Made by a program: the position numbers and the translations under genes. The notes beneath the pieces are model-generated. The model was not told the origin of the DNA. It saw nothing but the letters and a program-made list of their open reading frames with translations, and did no database searches. DNA of 64,000 nucleotides from Marchantia polymorpha subsp. ruderalis. Its lineage: Eukaryota; Streptophyta; Marchantiopsida; Marchantiales; Marchantiaceae. The DNA lies in assembly GCA_037833965.1 (NCBI GenBank), contig AP031352.1, forward strand, positions 16,038,501-16,102,500, written 5' to 3'. Positions 45,600 to 56,459 of this stretch are shown piece by piece (the first letter of the stretch is position 1; every line of letters begins with the position of its first letter).

Positions 45600-47574
45600 G
45601 AGACAAGGCACAAGGTTTTTCTATCTTGTAGAATTTTCGGATCCTCTGTTTTCACCTTGTTTCTTGCTGGCTTCGAGTATTTGGGGAAGCCAAAACGTGG
45701 GCCGACCACAGCTGGATCGATTCTCGGACTTCGTGGACAAGCTCGTTACCATCGAACTTGTCGAAGAGAGATATATCAGATCAGACAGAATTGTGATTGT
45801 TACCGACTCCCATGGTTCGAAGCAAGAAGTAACAAACCTTTCTCGTGGAGACCACATTATCCCTGTGTCTCGTAAATATAGGATTCACGTTGCGAGGGTT
45901 GAGGCTGCCTGATGTGTAGAACTGTTTCGAACTGTTTCTAACTTTACTCAGTCTGGTCAGATCTAGGCATTGCGCTCGCGAGCAGTGGTATCAGGACTAT
46001 TGTGCGTAACGTTAGCCCACATTGGCCTCTGATATGCTTTTGAGGAGTAAAAAAATTTTGCCGCATTTTTGCCGAACGCGCATGTAAACTGAAGCTGTAA
46101 AGCAGAGTGGATTTCTTCCTGACTTAACGGAGATTCAAGAGCTTAGGCTACTGGCTTACGCTGCAAAGTTCACATCTGAGATGATTTTTCGCAGATTAGC
46201 GAATAAGTACGTATTTCTGAACTGAAGTAAGAACACGACCCATTGAATCATTTCTACTGAAATTCCAGAAAATACGATTGCAATGAACGTGTGAAAACCA
46301 GGGAGTTAGCCCACGGTTTCAAGGCCCAATTACTCATGCGCCACAGCTACGCCCAAAAACTGATTTACTTTTCCAGTTATCTAAAGATGTATTCCTGAAT
46401 TTGCGAAAGTCAAGCTCCCGTTCACAATGAGTGCTTTTGATATAAGTTAGGCTCATATGATTGATACCGAACGAATGAGATTCTAAATAGCTTAAGGATA
46501 AATTCTATAAATACAGCTCCGCTTCAGCATAACTTAGTGCTGAAATTGCAAGGGTCGGTCTGCCTGCCCTCTTTTCAGAAGCTCGCACGTAACCTGGTGG
46601 GTGTAAGCGCTAGTATCGGAAAGAGTATGGCGTCAACCATTGCCGCCCATTGCTTGATGGGATGTAAGTTACCAGCGGACAGGTATCCTACGAAGAAAAG
46701 CAGATCGTCGAGCTTTGCGCTACTTTCTGTGGATGGTTGGTGGAGCGAGTAATCATTCCGACCTTATGGTGTACCAATAGTACTGCTCAGAGTCGTGCAT
46801 CTCTCAGCGACGGAGTTCGCTCTAGGGGCTATCATCTCCTATTAATAGTCCCTTGTGTCAAATTTACTTTCGTAAGACACAACAACATGACTTCTCTCTT
46901 CTGCGACAATGGTTTCTGTAAAGCACGTCCTCCTCTCAGATTATGTGTCACAACGCTAACAGAAAAAAGTGCCTTCCCACACACAAAAGAAGTCTCCTCA
47001 GACGCACAAAGCGATGATGAAAATATTTTATTTGAAAATAGGACTAAATAGAACTAAGAGTGAAGTCCGTAATCAGAGGTGAAATTCTGAGATTATATTT
47101 CCTTCTCCCATTTTAGGCATGCATAGTCCGCCGTATATCCCACTTCACAGAGGATATTTATTCAAACACAGTGGAGACATACAGGAGCACTAATAATACC
47201 GTAAATTGAGAAGATTTTTACAATCTACTGATAGTAAAATATATGGCTTCTTTTTTCAAGTTGAAATGGCGGCGGAAAAGTAAACCATATTCTACTCATG
47301 AAAACAATTTCTCAGCACAGATAATTAGGTTACTTCACGATTATGCAACTCCAGTCTAGGCCAACTGAATTAGTCTATAATTACTACCCACTTTTATATT
47401 CTACTCTAACAACACTTGAGGTTCAAGACTTAACACTTGCAATAGATTGTATAAAAATCTACAACAAAAGTTTTATCTGTATATAAAACGCTTAGCAACT
47501 GCTTTTAACTACTACCTCCAACTTCTTGCGCAAAAGCCAATATCTTTCCATGACGATTCATTTGGGTGGGGGTA
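45600..47574. other. upstream region of extensin-like gene 1 and spacer
   Basis: Up to about 46760 it is duplicated upstream of gene 2 (to 52840). From 46760 to 47574 I see no gene or repeat. Confidence 0.45.
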
Positions 47575-47767
47575 TTTGTCATGTGTGTACACTGCATGTA
47601 TATTCGTAGGATGTTTACATGCTTCGTCTGCACCGGGTGATACCTCGGGGCAGCCTGGACAAGTCTGTGTGGGAATGGCTGGAGCCGGAATTCCGACATA
47701 AACACAAGGGGCTCTTCCCTGGGTTCAAGAAACCACGGCCAGCTCCTGAGGCTGTACCCTCGTAAAC
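47575..47767 (+). pseudogene. lipase relic G: start of exon 2 alone
   Basis: Matches the start of lipase exon 2 including its intron border (TGTATATTCGTAGGATG, TTACATGCTTCGTCTGCA, CCTCGGGGCAGCCTGGACAA, GGTTCAAGAAACCACG). It keeps the MLRLH-encoding piece, so it came from a copy like B. It breaks off at CCTCGTAAACAA, before the repeats. About 14 kb from the nearest other lipase sequence longer than 1 kb. Confidence 0.75.
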
Positions 47768-47877
47768 AAATCAACTTCTACGTTTGGCTTTCAATGATTC
47801 TTCCAATTGCAATAAGTCTGTGACACAGGTCTCAATTTTATTTGTTCATGAACTCGCTTCAAATTTGCGTAATGAAT

Positions 47878-48120
47878 TTATTCTGATTCTTTTTCTTTCG
47901 TCGGGACAAATAGATTATTTTTGCCTTCACACTTTACAATAAAAGTCCATGCATGAATTGATTTGAACTGTGGGACTTCTGTTGGAAGGCAGACATCCAA
48001 GACAGATTTTCTCGCAAGCAGACGGGTAGAAGACATCTGAATGCTCTCCGCTGAGAACTTAAGTCGACGAAGGGCCGAATAAGGTACAACAGCTTCGACT
48101 CTTTGAATCATAAGACACAA
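47878..48120 (-). CDS. hypothetical 80-aa ORF
   Basis: A complete frame with balanced composition in residues 15-65 (RLLARKSVLDVCLPTEVPQF). No family recognised and no partner exon found. Could be an exon remnant. Confidence 0.2.
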   Translation of the reverse strand: MCLMIQRVEAVVPYSALRRLKFSAESIQMSSTRLLARKSVLDVCLPTEVPQFKSIHAWTFIVKCEGKNNLFVPTKEKESE

Positions 48121-49240
48121 ACTTTGTTCAATAGACTTAACTTGTGGATTCGTGTTGCTCCACCTCGTAACAGTATGAGTTTACAAACTCTAACACGCTC
48201 GTCTGCAGACATGTTCTTGATAAAGGAGTGAAATTTGAGTTGGCTGTAGGCAATATCAACGGGCTACATGGTGCTGGAAGTCCTGTATCTATTGAATAAT
48301 CAAACTTGGTGTCACTTCGTCATAGACATTTGAACACAACAGCCACCAAGATTATGAGGTTGCAGTTCAGATTCTGAAATATTTAAGAGAATCAATTCTC
48401 TTGATTCTTCATATTTAATGTCCTCAATTGTCTTGAATATTTCTGAGTCAGAAAAGTCAGGGTCTTGAACTCTGAAGAGGATGAGGATACAGCGAGTTTA
48501 AAATCTCTGCCTACTTGTTCTGCGGGATAATATCGCAACGCCTCAGATTTTCACAATGTACCAGACTGTAGAGCGGGTCAGCCCCGTTCTATCAGATATC
48601 TGATGAGTTCATAGATTCGGAAGATTACGTGTCAAATCAAAAGGATGGACCGAAGAAAGTGCTGTTCATATCTACGTGCTCAGAAGACAAATGTGAAAAC
48701 ATACCGTGTAGAATTTTAAACAAAACCTTGATCATATTGATATTGAAGATTGTACACAAGAGGTTCTGAAATGAAGAGATGAACACGTTTGGACGTTTTC
48801 ATTCACTCTGCATGTGCTATCAGGACCGACTCTAGAATCCCCTAAGGAGCTAAACTACTGTGCATGACAGGAAGTAAAATTGGCCTTCGCCAGGAACGTA
48901 GTCACGCTCAGAGCACAGAGATTTGATCTACTTCTAAATCCTACAAAGCACACCACCATTTTGATTCACGAGTCATGAGGGCGGCGCTGGTATGATCTGC
49001 CATTCACGGATCACAAACAGTGCCGGTATGATGTCGTCGATTGATCTGCACAAAATCCACGGGCTTCTACAATAAGAAAGAGAGTATACAAGATACAAAC
49101 GTCTCACATTTGTGTGGAATGAGAGCTCGTTTCTTAGGAGCTGTTACATGAATGCAAACGAATATGGGGTAAAGCTGAATATATCAAACATATTACCTGT
49201 TATATCGACGAATGCTCTCAGACCCGAGCACAAGTAGCCT

Positions 49241-51271
49241 CTACCAATGTGGGCTTTTGTATGGTGGGGGAGACTTGCCCGCAGGTGGAGGGGACTTGAC
49301 AACCACTGGGGGAGGAGATTTTGCTGAAGGTGGTGGAGACTTGTGACCGTACGGAGGAGGAGACTTCGCTGGAGGAGGGGGAGATTTCACAACAACTGGA
49401 GGGGGAGGAGACTTCACTGGAGGTGGTGGAGAACTGTGTACGTATGGAGGAGGGGGAGATTTCGCTGGAGGAGGGGGAGACTTCACAACAACGGGAGGAG
49501 GAGGAGCTTTCACTGGAGGTGGAGGAGAATTCGGGACGTAGGGAGGAGGAGGAGACTTCGCTGGAGGAGGGGGAGATTTCACAACAACTGGAGGGGGAGG
49601 AGATTTCACTGGAGGTGGTGGAGAATTCGGGACGTAGGGAGGAGGAGGAGACTTCGCTGGAGGAGGGGGAGATTTCACGACAACTGGAGGGGGAGGAGAT
49701 TTCACTGGAGGTGGTGGAGAGCTCGGGACGTAGGGAGGAGGAGGAGACTTCGCTGGAGGAGGGGGAGATTTCACGACGACTGGAGGGGGAGGAGATTTCA
49801 CTGGAGGTGGTGGAGAGCTCGGGACGTAGGGAGGAGGAGGAGACTTCGCTGGAGGAGGGGGAGATTTCACGACGACTGGAGGGGGAGGAGATTTCACTGG
49901 AGGTGGTGGAGAGCTCGGGACGTAGGGAGGAGGAGGAGACTTCGCTGGAGGAGGGGGAGATTTCACGACAACTGGAGGGGGAGGAGATTTCACTGGAGGT
50001 GGTGGAGAGCTCTGGACGTAGGGAGGAGGAGGAGACTTCGCTGGAGGAGGGGGAGATTTCACGACAACTGGAGGGGGAGGAGACTTCACTGGAGGTGGTG
50101 GAGAGCTCGGGACGTAGGGAGGAGGAGGAGATTTCGCTGGGGGAGGGGGAGATTTCACGACAACTGGAGGGGGAGGAGATTTCACTGGAGGTGGTGGAGA
50201 GCTCGGGACGTAGGGAGGAGGAGGAGATTTCGCTGGGGGAGGGGGAGATTTCACAACAACTGGAGGAGGAGGAGATTTCGCTGGAGGAGGGGGAGATTTC
50301 ACAACAACTGGAGGAGGAGGAGATTTCGCTGGAGGAGGGGGAGATTTCACAACAACTGGAGGAGGAGGAGATTTCACAGGTGGAGGGGGGGACTTCACAA
50401 CCACGGGAGGAGGTGGCGATTTAGCCGGTGGTGGTGGCGACTGAGGTGTGTATGAAGGAGGGGGAGATTTCTTCGGAGGTGGTGGAGACTTGGGAGTCTG
50501 GGGAGGAGGAGATTTTGCAGGAGGAGGAGACTTGTTCTTGCAGGGGTTGCGGCCCTTGTATCCCGTTGAACTGCAATCCTTGTCGTCATCGTCTTTGCCG
50601 TCCTTGCCGTCGCCTTTGTCCTTCCCATCATCTTTGTCTTTGCCGTCGCCTTTGTCCTTGCCGTCACTGCCGTCCTTGCCGTCGCCTTTGTCTTTGCCGT
50701 CACTGCCGTCTTTGTCATCACCTTTGTCTTTGCCGTCACTGCCATCCTTGCCGTCGCCTTTGTCCTTGCCGTCACTGCCGTCTTTGCCATCACCTTTGTC
50801 CTTGCCATCACTGACGTCTTTGCCGTCGCCTTTGTCCTTGCCGTCACTGCCGTCCTTGCCGTCACTGCCGTCCTTGCCGTCGCCTTTGTCTTTGCCGTCA
50901 CTGCCGTCTTTGTCATCACCTTTGTCTTTGCCGTCACTGCCGTCCTTGCCGTCGCCTTTGTCCTTGCCGTCACTGCCGTCTTTGCCATCACCTTTGTCCT
51001 TGCCATCACTGACGTCTTTGCCGTCGCCTTTGTCCTTGCCATCGCTGCCGTCCTTGCCATCGCCTTTGTCCTTGCCGTCACTGCCGTCCTTGCCATCACT
51101 GCTGTCCTTGCCGTCGCTACTCTTGCCGTCATTGCCGCTGGAGCCTGACAAGCCTTGGAAGTTCAGTTCGTCATATTCTTCGTCACGGGCTTCGACAGAG
51201 GCCCACAACTGCAGAGCAACGATGCTCAGCAGAGCTACGATCAGCAGCGTCTTGCACCTAGAGCGCCCCAT
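49241..51271 (-). CDS. secreted Asp/Gly/Lys-repeat plus extensin-domain protein 2
   Basis: Intronless, 676 aa. The signal peptide is nearly that of protein 1 (VALQLWASVEA before the cut). Residues about 45-228 are tandem DGKDGSDGKDKGDGKDG-type repeats with Asp at every third residue for most of the length; a block of about 60 residues is itself duplicated. The Cys pair (C233, C244) has the same CSSTGYKGRNPC spacing as protein 1. Residues about 250-676 are SPPPP repeats in a higher-order unit with PPVVVKSPPPPAKSPPPP and YVPSSPPPP, ending KSPPPYKSPHW. Expected to be a hydroxylated, arabinosylated wall protein. Reverse-strand frames are repeat shadows. Confidence 0.9.
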   Translation of the reverse strand: MGRSRCKTLLIVALLSIVALQLWASVEARDEEYDELNFQGLSGSSGNDGKSSDGKDSSDGKDGSDGKDKGDGKDGSDGKDKGDGKDVSDGKDKGDGKDGSDGKDKGDGKDGSDGKDKGDDKDGSDGKDKGDGKDGSDGKDGSDGKDKGDGKDVSDGKDKGDGKDGSDGKDKGDGKDGSDGKDKGDDKDGSDGKDKGDGKDGSDGKDKGDGKDKDDGKDKGDGKDGKDDDDKDCSSTGYKGRNPCKNKSPPPAKSPPPQTPKSPPPPKKSPPPSYTPQSPPPPAKSPPPPVVVKSPPPPVKSPPPPVVVKSPPPPAKSPPPPVVVKSPPPPAKSPPPPVVVKSPPPPAKSPPPPYVPSSPPPPVKSPPPPVVVKSPPPPAKSPPPPYVPSSPPPPVKSPPPPVVVKSPPPPAKSPPPPYVQSSPPPPVKSPPPPVVVKSPPPPAKSPPPPYVPSSPPPPVKSPPPPVVVKSPPPPAKSPPPPYVPSSPPPPVKSPPPPVVVKSPPPPAKSPPPPYVPSSPPPPVKSPPPPVVVKSPPPPAKSPPPPYVPNSPPPPVKSPPPPVVVKSPPPPAKSPPPPYVPNSPPPPVKAPPPPVVVKSPPPPAKSPPPPYVHSSPPPPVKSPPPPVVVKSPPPPAKSPPPYGHKSPPPSAKSPPPVVVKSPPPAGKSPPPYKSPHW

Positions 51272-51357
51272 GTCTCTCCCTCTTTGAACAGCAGGACTCC
51301 GTTTGAGCTGCGAGCGGACTCGAACTCAATTGTGATTATTGCCCTCACTCGAGCCTC

Positions 51358-51364
51358 TTATATA
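51358..51364 (-). promoter_or_regulatory. TATA box of extensin-like gene 2
   Basis: TATATAA on the minus strand, about 87 nt before the ATG, in a context (GAGCCTCTTATATAGGAC) identical to the orphan promoter near 39396. Confidence 0.7.
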
Positions 51365-51546
51365 GGACTCGACCAACGGCATTACGCGACAAAGAGACTT
51401 CCTCTATGCACTAGAGGAGCTCAGATCGATTGCATTTAGGCAAGTGTGTGGGAATGGACACATCGAGGCGTTATTCTGGGATGCCTTCTGACTCCATGGA
51501 CCTACCAGTTGCCGAGGTGGGGACTCGCAACTGGAACATGAATTCT

Positions 51547-51563
51547 CTCGAGCTCCGTGACGT
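51547..51563. promoter_or_regulatory. conserved CTCGAG/GTGACGT block, gene 2
   Basis: CTCGAGCTCCGTGACGT, about 280 nt upstream of the gene 2 ATG, matching blocks at 45521 and 39598. Confidence 0.6.
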
Positions 51564-53269
51564 AAATTCCATGCAGCGCGTACGTCGTGAGTCTTACATG
51601 CCAAATGTGATTAAGATCGGGAGAAAAGACAAGGCACACGATCCTTTTAGCTTGTAACATTTACGCGTGCTCTGTTATTCTGATTAACCTCGTTTCTGGC
51701 TGGCTTCATGTATTTGGAGAGGCCACAACGTGGATCACCACGGCTCGATCAAATCTCGGACTTCCTGGATAAGGTCATACCACAGAGCATGTATAAGAGA
51801 GATATACCAGACCAGACAAAAGTTTGAATGTTACTGACTCCCATGGGTCGGAGCGGAAACTATTTCCCTTTCTCTTGGACACCACATTATCCCGTGTCTC
51901 GCAACTCGCGTAACAAGTTACAACAGCTTCAACATCATTCCGTCTGGTAATACGTAGACATTGCGCTCGCCTGGAGTGGGATGTGGACTATTCTGCACAA
52001 CGTGAGCTTACAGTAGCTCTTGATTTATTTTTGAGGAGAAAAATCTTCCTCATTCTGAGATTCGGACCTGTAGTTTTGACGAAGGCTTACGGCAAAGTGA
52101 GGCTGTAAGCTAGAGTGGAAGGGTTTCCGTGAGCTGATAGAGCTTACGCGAATGGCATACGCTGTTAGCATCGGCGATGATTATTTGCACATTACGTACG
52201 TACACAATATAAGTACTTCTCTACGAGCAGAAGTAGGAACACTACCCCTGAAGCACTTCCACCGACATTCCCGCCAATCGGAATGCGATGTATGTGTTAC
52301 CCCACGATTTCAAGATGCAATGTCTTAGAAAAAATTTGATCCTGATTCCACAGCCAAGCCAAACTTACACTGGTACATGATCTTAGAGAATTATAGCTGA
52401 TATTTTGTCCAGTTAACCAGCTACCGAATGCTGTATCTCTGAATTTGCGACAGATTCAAGCTTCGATTTTGAAGGAGTGCCTCCGATATAAGTCGGAAAC
52501 ATATTAATGATGCAGAACGAACGGGAGACACTCAGCTTAAGGTTTCTTTACATGAATTCAGTTCTATTTAAGCAGATTTTACTGTTTAATATTGAGGTTC
52601 AGGCTGCGTGGCTTTAACAGAAAGTTCGCGTTATCCGGTGAAATTCAAGCGCTGATAAGAAAATTACGTGAGCAAATTTAAGCGCTGGTGAGAGCATTAC
52701 GTCTACATTTGCCCATTGCTTAGTGGGATCTAAGATACCAGTGGAGAGCTAACCTACGTAAAACAGCAGACCAGTCGACGTTTGCGCTATTTCTGTGGAT
52801 GATTATTGAAGAGAGTGTTTAGTCCAAACTCTGTATATAAGGCACTAGAAAGCTGTCAAAAAATATTACTAAATTGGACTTCAGCTCCTTCACATATATA
52901 CTAGAAATATTACATGGACATTTTACGTGGCTAATACATTTCTCGCAACTGAAACCATTCAATGAGAAATCAGACGATTTACCATGTCACATCCTCGGCC
53001 GAGATGTAGAAAAAACAGGACTCTTCTTGGGAATGGCACTCTATATTTTCTAAAAGAAAACGCGGATGCAGGATCTGAAAAGCAAATACCAGAAACTTAC
53101 AGACACATTATTGAAATCATGGTGTTCTCGACCATTAGCAACGCAAAGTCAAAGCTATAAGTGGACTTTTGGTAAGAGCTATGTTTGGACAGTCAGCGGT
53201 CAAGATTTGCCTAAAAGTCACGTGTTTGTACGAACGACGGACTCTTAAAACAGTAAACAGTTTAGCCGC

Positions 53270-53960
53270 ATGCAGCTTTTGACGAGAGGTCGTGCAAAGC
53301 GAGATCGTACTCGAAATGTCCTTGATTTGCTGTACATACCTTGGATCCGTAGGGCCTCGCTCGTCCGACTTCCTTTGTATCAGGATGCAATCACTAGAGG
53401 TCACGTGTCTCATGCAGCCGGATACGACCTGAACCCCCAGAATGGCAAGATACAGGTTAACAATCCAATTTAGCATGAGACAGAAGGGAATATCGAATCC
53501 AAAATTGAATCCAGAGACAGAAGTTGTGAGATGTCGTTGGTTCGCAAACATAATCCACTTGCTGTCCTGGAACTTAAACCCGAGAGCCTCGTGTTAAGCG
53601 AATTCATCAGAAACGGAAAGAACAGCCTGTTGGGAATGCCATTTTATTGCGGAGCAGTGCATTTAGAGTTCTTTAAGGTGGAAAGTGTTAGTCTTAAACC
53701 TTTACAGTGTTGATTTAGAACAATGACAGGCATTTGCGGGACTCATTGAAGAACTAATAATGGAATGTGGAAACTGGATCAATGAGTTGTCGCCTGCTGA
53801 ACTCTCAAACCGACTTTTAGCTAGCCATCTGCACATCAATGACTTCGCTTTCTGGAGTGAGCAGTAGTCGATCTTGCTTCTTCCCTCAGACAAGTTGAAA
53901 GGCCTCCGAACATCCTTAAAGGCCATCATCAATTCTGGTCTATATGTTCAGGTCTGCGGC
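53270..53960 (+). pseudogene. decayed multi-exon gene, family unknown
   Basis: Three stretches have protein-like sequence on the plus strand. One near 53310-53460 reads RNVLDLLYIPWIRRASLVRL; one at 53531-53677 reads AVLELKPESLVLSEFIRNG and ends at an AAG/GTGGAA donor; one from 53730 after a GACAG acceptor reads AFAGLIEELIMECGNWINEL and ASHLHINDFAFWSEQ, then an in-frame TAG, then SILLLPSDKLKGLRTSLKAI. The last two join in phase over a 52-nt gap. The internal stop suggests a pseudogene. I do not recognise the family. Confidence 0.35.
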
Positions 53961-55968
53961 TACAACGGCTGAAGCGTGCTGCTTGTCACCTTATTTGGAG
54001 CCATGGCCGAGCGAAGCTCGCCTTCTCTTGCAAGAGTCGGCTTGTGCTGCTCGCCCGACTATCTTTAGCGTGGCTCGCTATCGTGAACCGCACCACACGT
54101 CCACTCATACGTGGCCCGAACCAAAGTGACTTATCACGGGGCGAGATTTTGGCAGAAAAGGCAGCACATCGTGCTTCGGATCTCGCGCGTGATTGCAAAG
54201 ACCGAGTCCGCACAATATCTCTTTTGTACTTTGGGCGAGACCACTTGCTTCGATTCTCTTGAAATCCAGACGAAAGTGCTCTCAATAGTTGCACAGCGCG
54301 GCCACGAGTTTGTACTCGACTGAGCCGTCCAAAAGCTGGAATGTCAAAACCTTCTAGATGCCGGACTCGTGTGCTATAATTGTGCGCTGTAGCGGAGGAT
54401 GACGAGTGCATCTTCGAGCGCGTAACCTCTATCTGCTCGCTGTAGCAAGGGCTATCACATCTTCCTGATTTCATCCTGCCTTGAACCTCTAGTAAGACGA
54501 ATTCCTAAATTGGAAGACAGCTCTGAAGGAGTTGAAAACTTTGTGTGTAGAGGGTACAGCTTTCTCGGATTACAGTTTGACAATTTTTCTGAAGCACGCC
54601 GGAGATCGAGTTGATTTAGGCTTTCTTAACTCAATGCTTAACAGTATTGTGAATCTCGCGTGACCAAAGAGACAGCTTCAAGCCACCGAGATTCCTTTGA
54701 CTTGAACAATGATTTGATTTGCCGTACTTCCGATATAAGCTCGTCCAAAATCATCATGCATGGAAACGCCCTCAGGCCAGAAGTTGGTGAATGATCTCCG
54801 AGTTCAACTGCTCCAATACTACTTGTCCGTGAAGTTACGATTGTCTGCAAGCTTGCATTGGTAATCCTATCTCGCATGCAAACACCGACAGCTGCACCAA
54901 GTTGAGATTTGCACGAACTCTGTTTACAGCGGATACATGTCAAAGTCAATCAAGCTTTCACACTCCAGAATCTTTCGAGAAATGCTGCACATTCTTTTCC
55001 ATGGGACTGGTGGAGGGATTTCAATTCAAAGAGATTGAACCTCGATTCTATCGTGCCTCCAGCTTCGCTAACATGTTCCAAGACAGGTGACCTGCTTTGT
55101 ACAGTTCACTGTAAATACCAGAAATCGTTAGGTACTGATGGTCATCCCAAAGGCCATGGGTGCTAACACCATCCTGCCTAAAATTATCTCGACAGTGATG
55201 TCTCGCCTATTATTAAGACGAGATTAGACAATACGATAACCCGTGTATCTCATGCGAGTTCGTGAAAGGTCACAGCTGCGAATGTCGGTTTGTTTTCAAG
55301 GACAGACGTGTCCAATGTTTAGAAACTTCTAGGAGCGATTTAGAAGCCTTGAGTGTACTACTTGCTGGTGCAAACGCACACACTCAGCGCCAGCTGAGGA
55401 AGCACGTTTATCTGTACTTCGATGCATCCCACGGACATGAACGACCGAAATCTGCTTCGGGGTCGGCGGCGAAATAAATAGCCAAAAGGACGGTGCACAT
55501 TGATAGTTATTGTTTTCGCAATTGTTTCCAGTATTGTAGACAGTGTCAATCAATGTCATTATTGCATCGGGATTCGAACTCTGCCATGATCTTTTGTGAA
55601 GTACCTTCATCCTTGTACGGCTCGATAGGTCTTGCCATCCATTCTGGTTATCAAGTTTGCCCCCTCGTCTACTTTGGTGAAGAAGCTACTTCTAGACTTC
55701 GTTCCTGAAGATCTGCATGTCAGATACATCATACGTGACATCATAATTTATACGAGAGTTGACTACTATCTCTCCTTTTATTCTGGCCACCGAGTACGCT
55801 AACTATTTTGGCCTGCTTAGGCTTTCTAAGCGAGTCGATGCGGCCGCATCACGCCTTTTTCTCCTGGCGGCTACCTTTTTCATTCAAGCTGTAGCCTTTG
55901 GCTCGTCACTTACGCCTTAAATTTTATGCACAAGCAGAGGCCACTTACAGAAAAGTATCATAACCACG
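53961..55968. other. GC-balanced region without a recognised gene
   Basis: Several overlapping short frames occur on both strands (54000-54480, 54640-55170, 55260-55700) but none shows family motifs or a consistent exon chain. It could hold a decayed gene; I cannot support one. Confidence 0.3.
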
Positions 55969-56451
55969 GTCCAAACTAGGCTTGGCCACGGTCCGGTTAG
56001 CGGTCAACCGGTTCATAAAAAAAGTGGACCGGTTAACGGTCCATTTTGTAGGAGCAAACTTTTTCCAAAATTTCAAATATTTGTCCTCAATGATATTATA
56101 TGGTGCTTGAAGCTAATATGGCAGAAAGTGGATGATAGATTACGCCAAAATGATGAGGAAACCAACTGGCTCCCACCATTGCTGACCTCTCCTTTTATTC
56201 GAGAGGCGTTTTGTTCTCGCATGGAACGGAGTCCACAACGATCCTTTCATCTTGGGTTTTAGCAGACTATGCACAGATTAGGATAGCGACAGTTGACTCG
56301 GGCTGGGTTGTTAATCAACATTTCTTGGTACCTAAAAAATGCAGGAAATGTGCCGAAAAATGTACCTTTCCCTGGGACCGGTAAAACCGGACGGACGGTT
56401 AACCGCTTAACCGCCAGTCCGGACCGGACCGTGGCCAAGCCTAGTCCAAAC
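55969..56451. mobile_element. hAT-type MITE, 467 bp
   Basis: Body 55977-56443. Both ends begin TAGGCTTGGCCACGGTCC (21 of the first 21 bases identical in inverted orientation), and the element is flanked by the perfect 8-bp duplication GTCCAAAC (55969-55976 and 56444-56451). An 8-bp target duplication with TAGG ends is the signature of hAT transposons. Near the ends are many CCGGTT/AACCGG motifs (subterminal repeats). There is no transposase, so it depends on an autonomous relative. Confidence 0.9.
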
Positions 56452-56459
56452 ACAACACT

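Larger units (their letters stand above)
43920..46760. repeat. segmental duplication, unit 1
   Basis: Diverged duplicate of about 48750-52840, containing one extensin-like gene with its promoter and up to 1.4 kb further upstream. Shared landmarks include GATGAACACGTTT-like sequence at the left and CCCATTGCTT..TGGGAT / TTTGCGCTA.TTTCTGTGGATG at the right. Confidence 0.6.
48750..52840. repeat. segmental duplication, unit 2
   Basis: Partner of 43920-46760, with the larger gene 2 inside. Most of the length difference lies in the repeats of the gene. Confidence 0.6.

Noticed and set aside
49321..51287. Plus-strand Glu- and Arg-rich frames of about 370 codons and a Ser/Leu/Pro frame of 279 codons opposite gene 2
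   Set aside because: Composition shadows of the minus-strand repeat gene.
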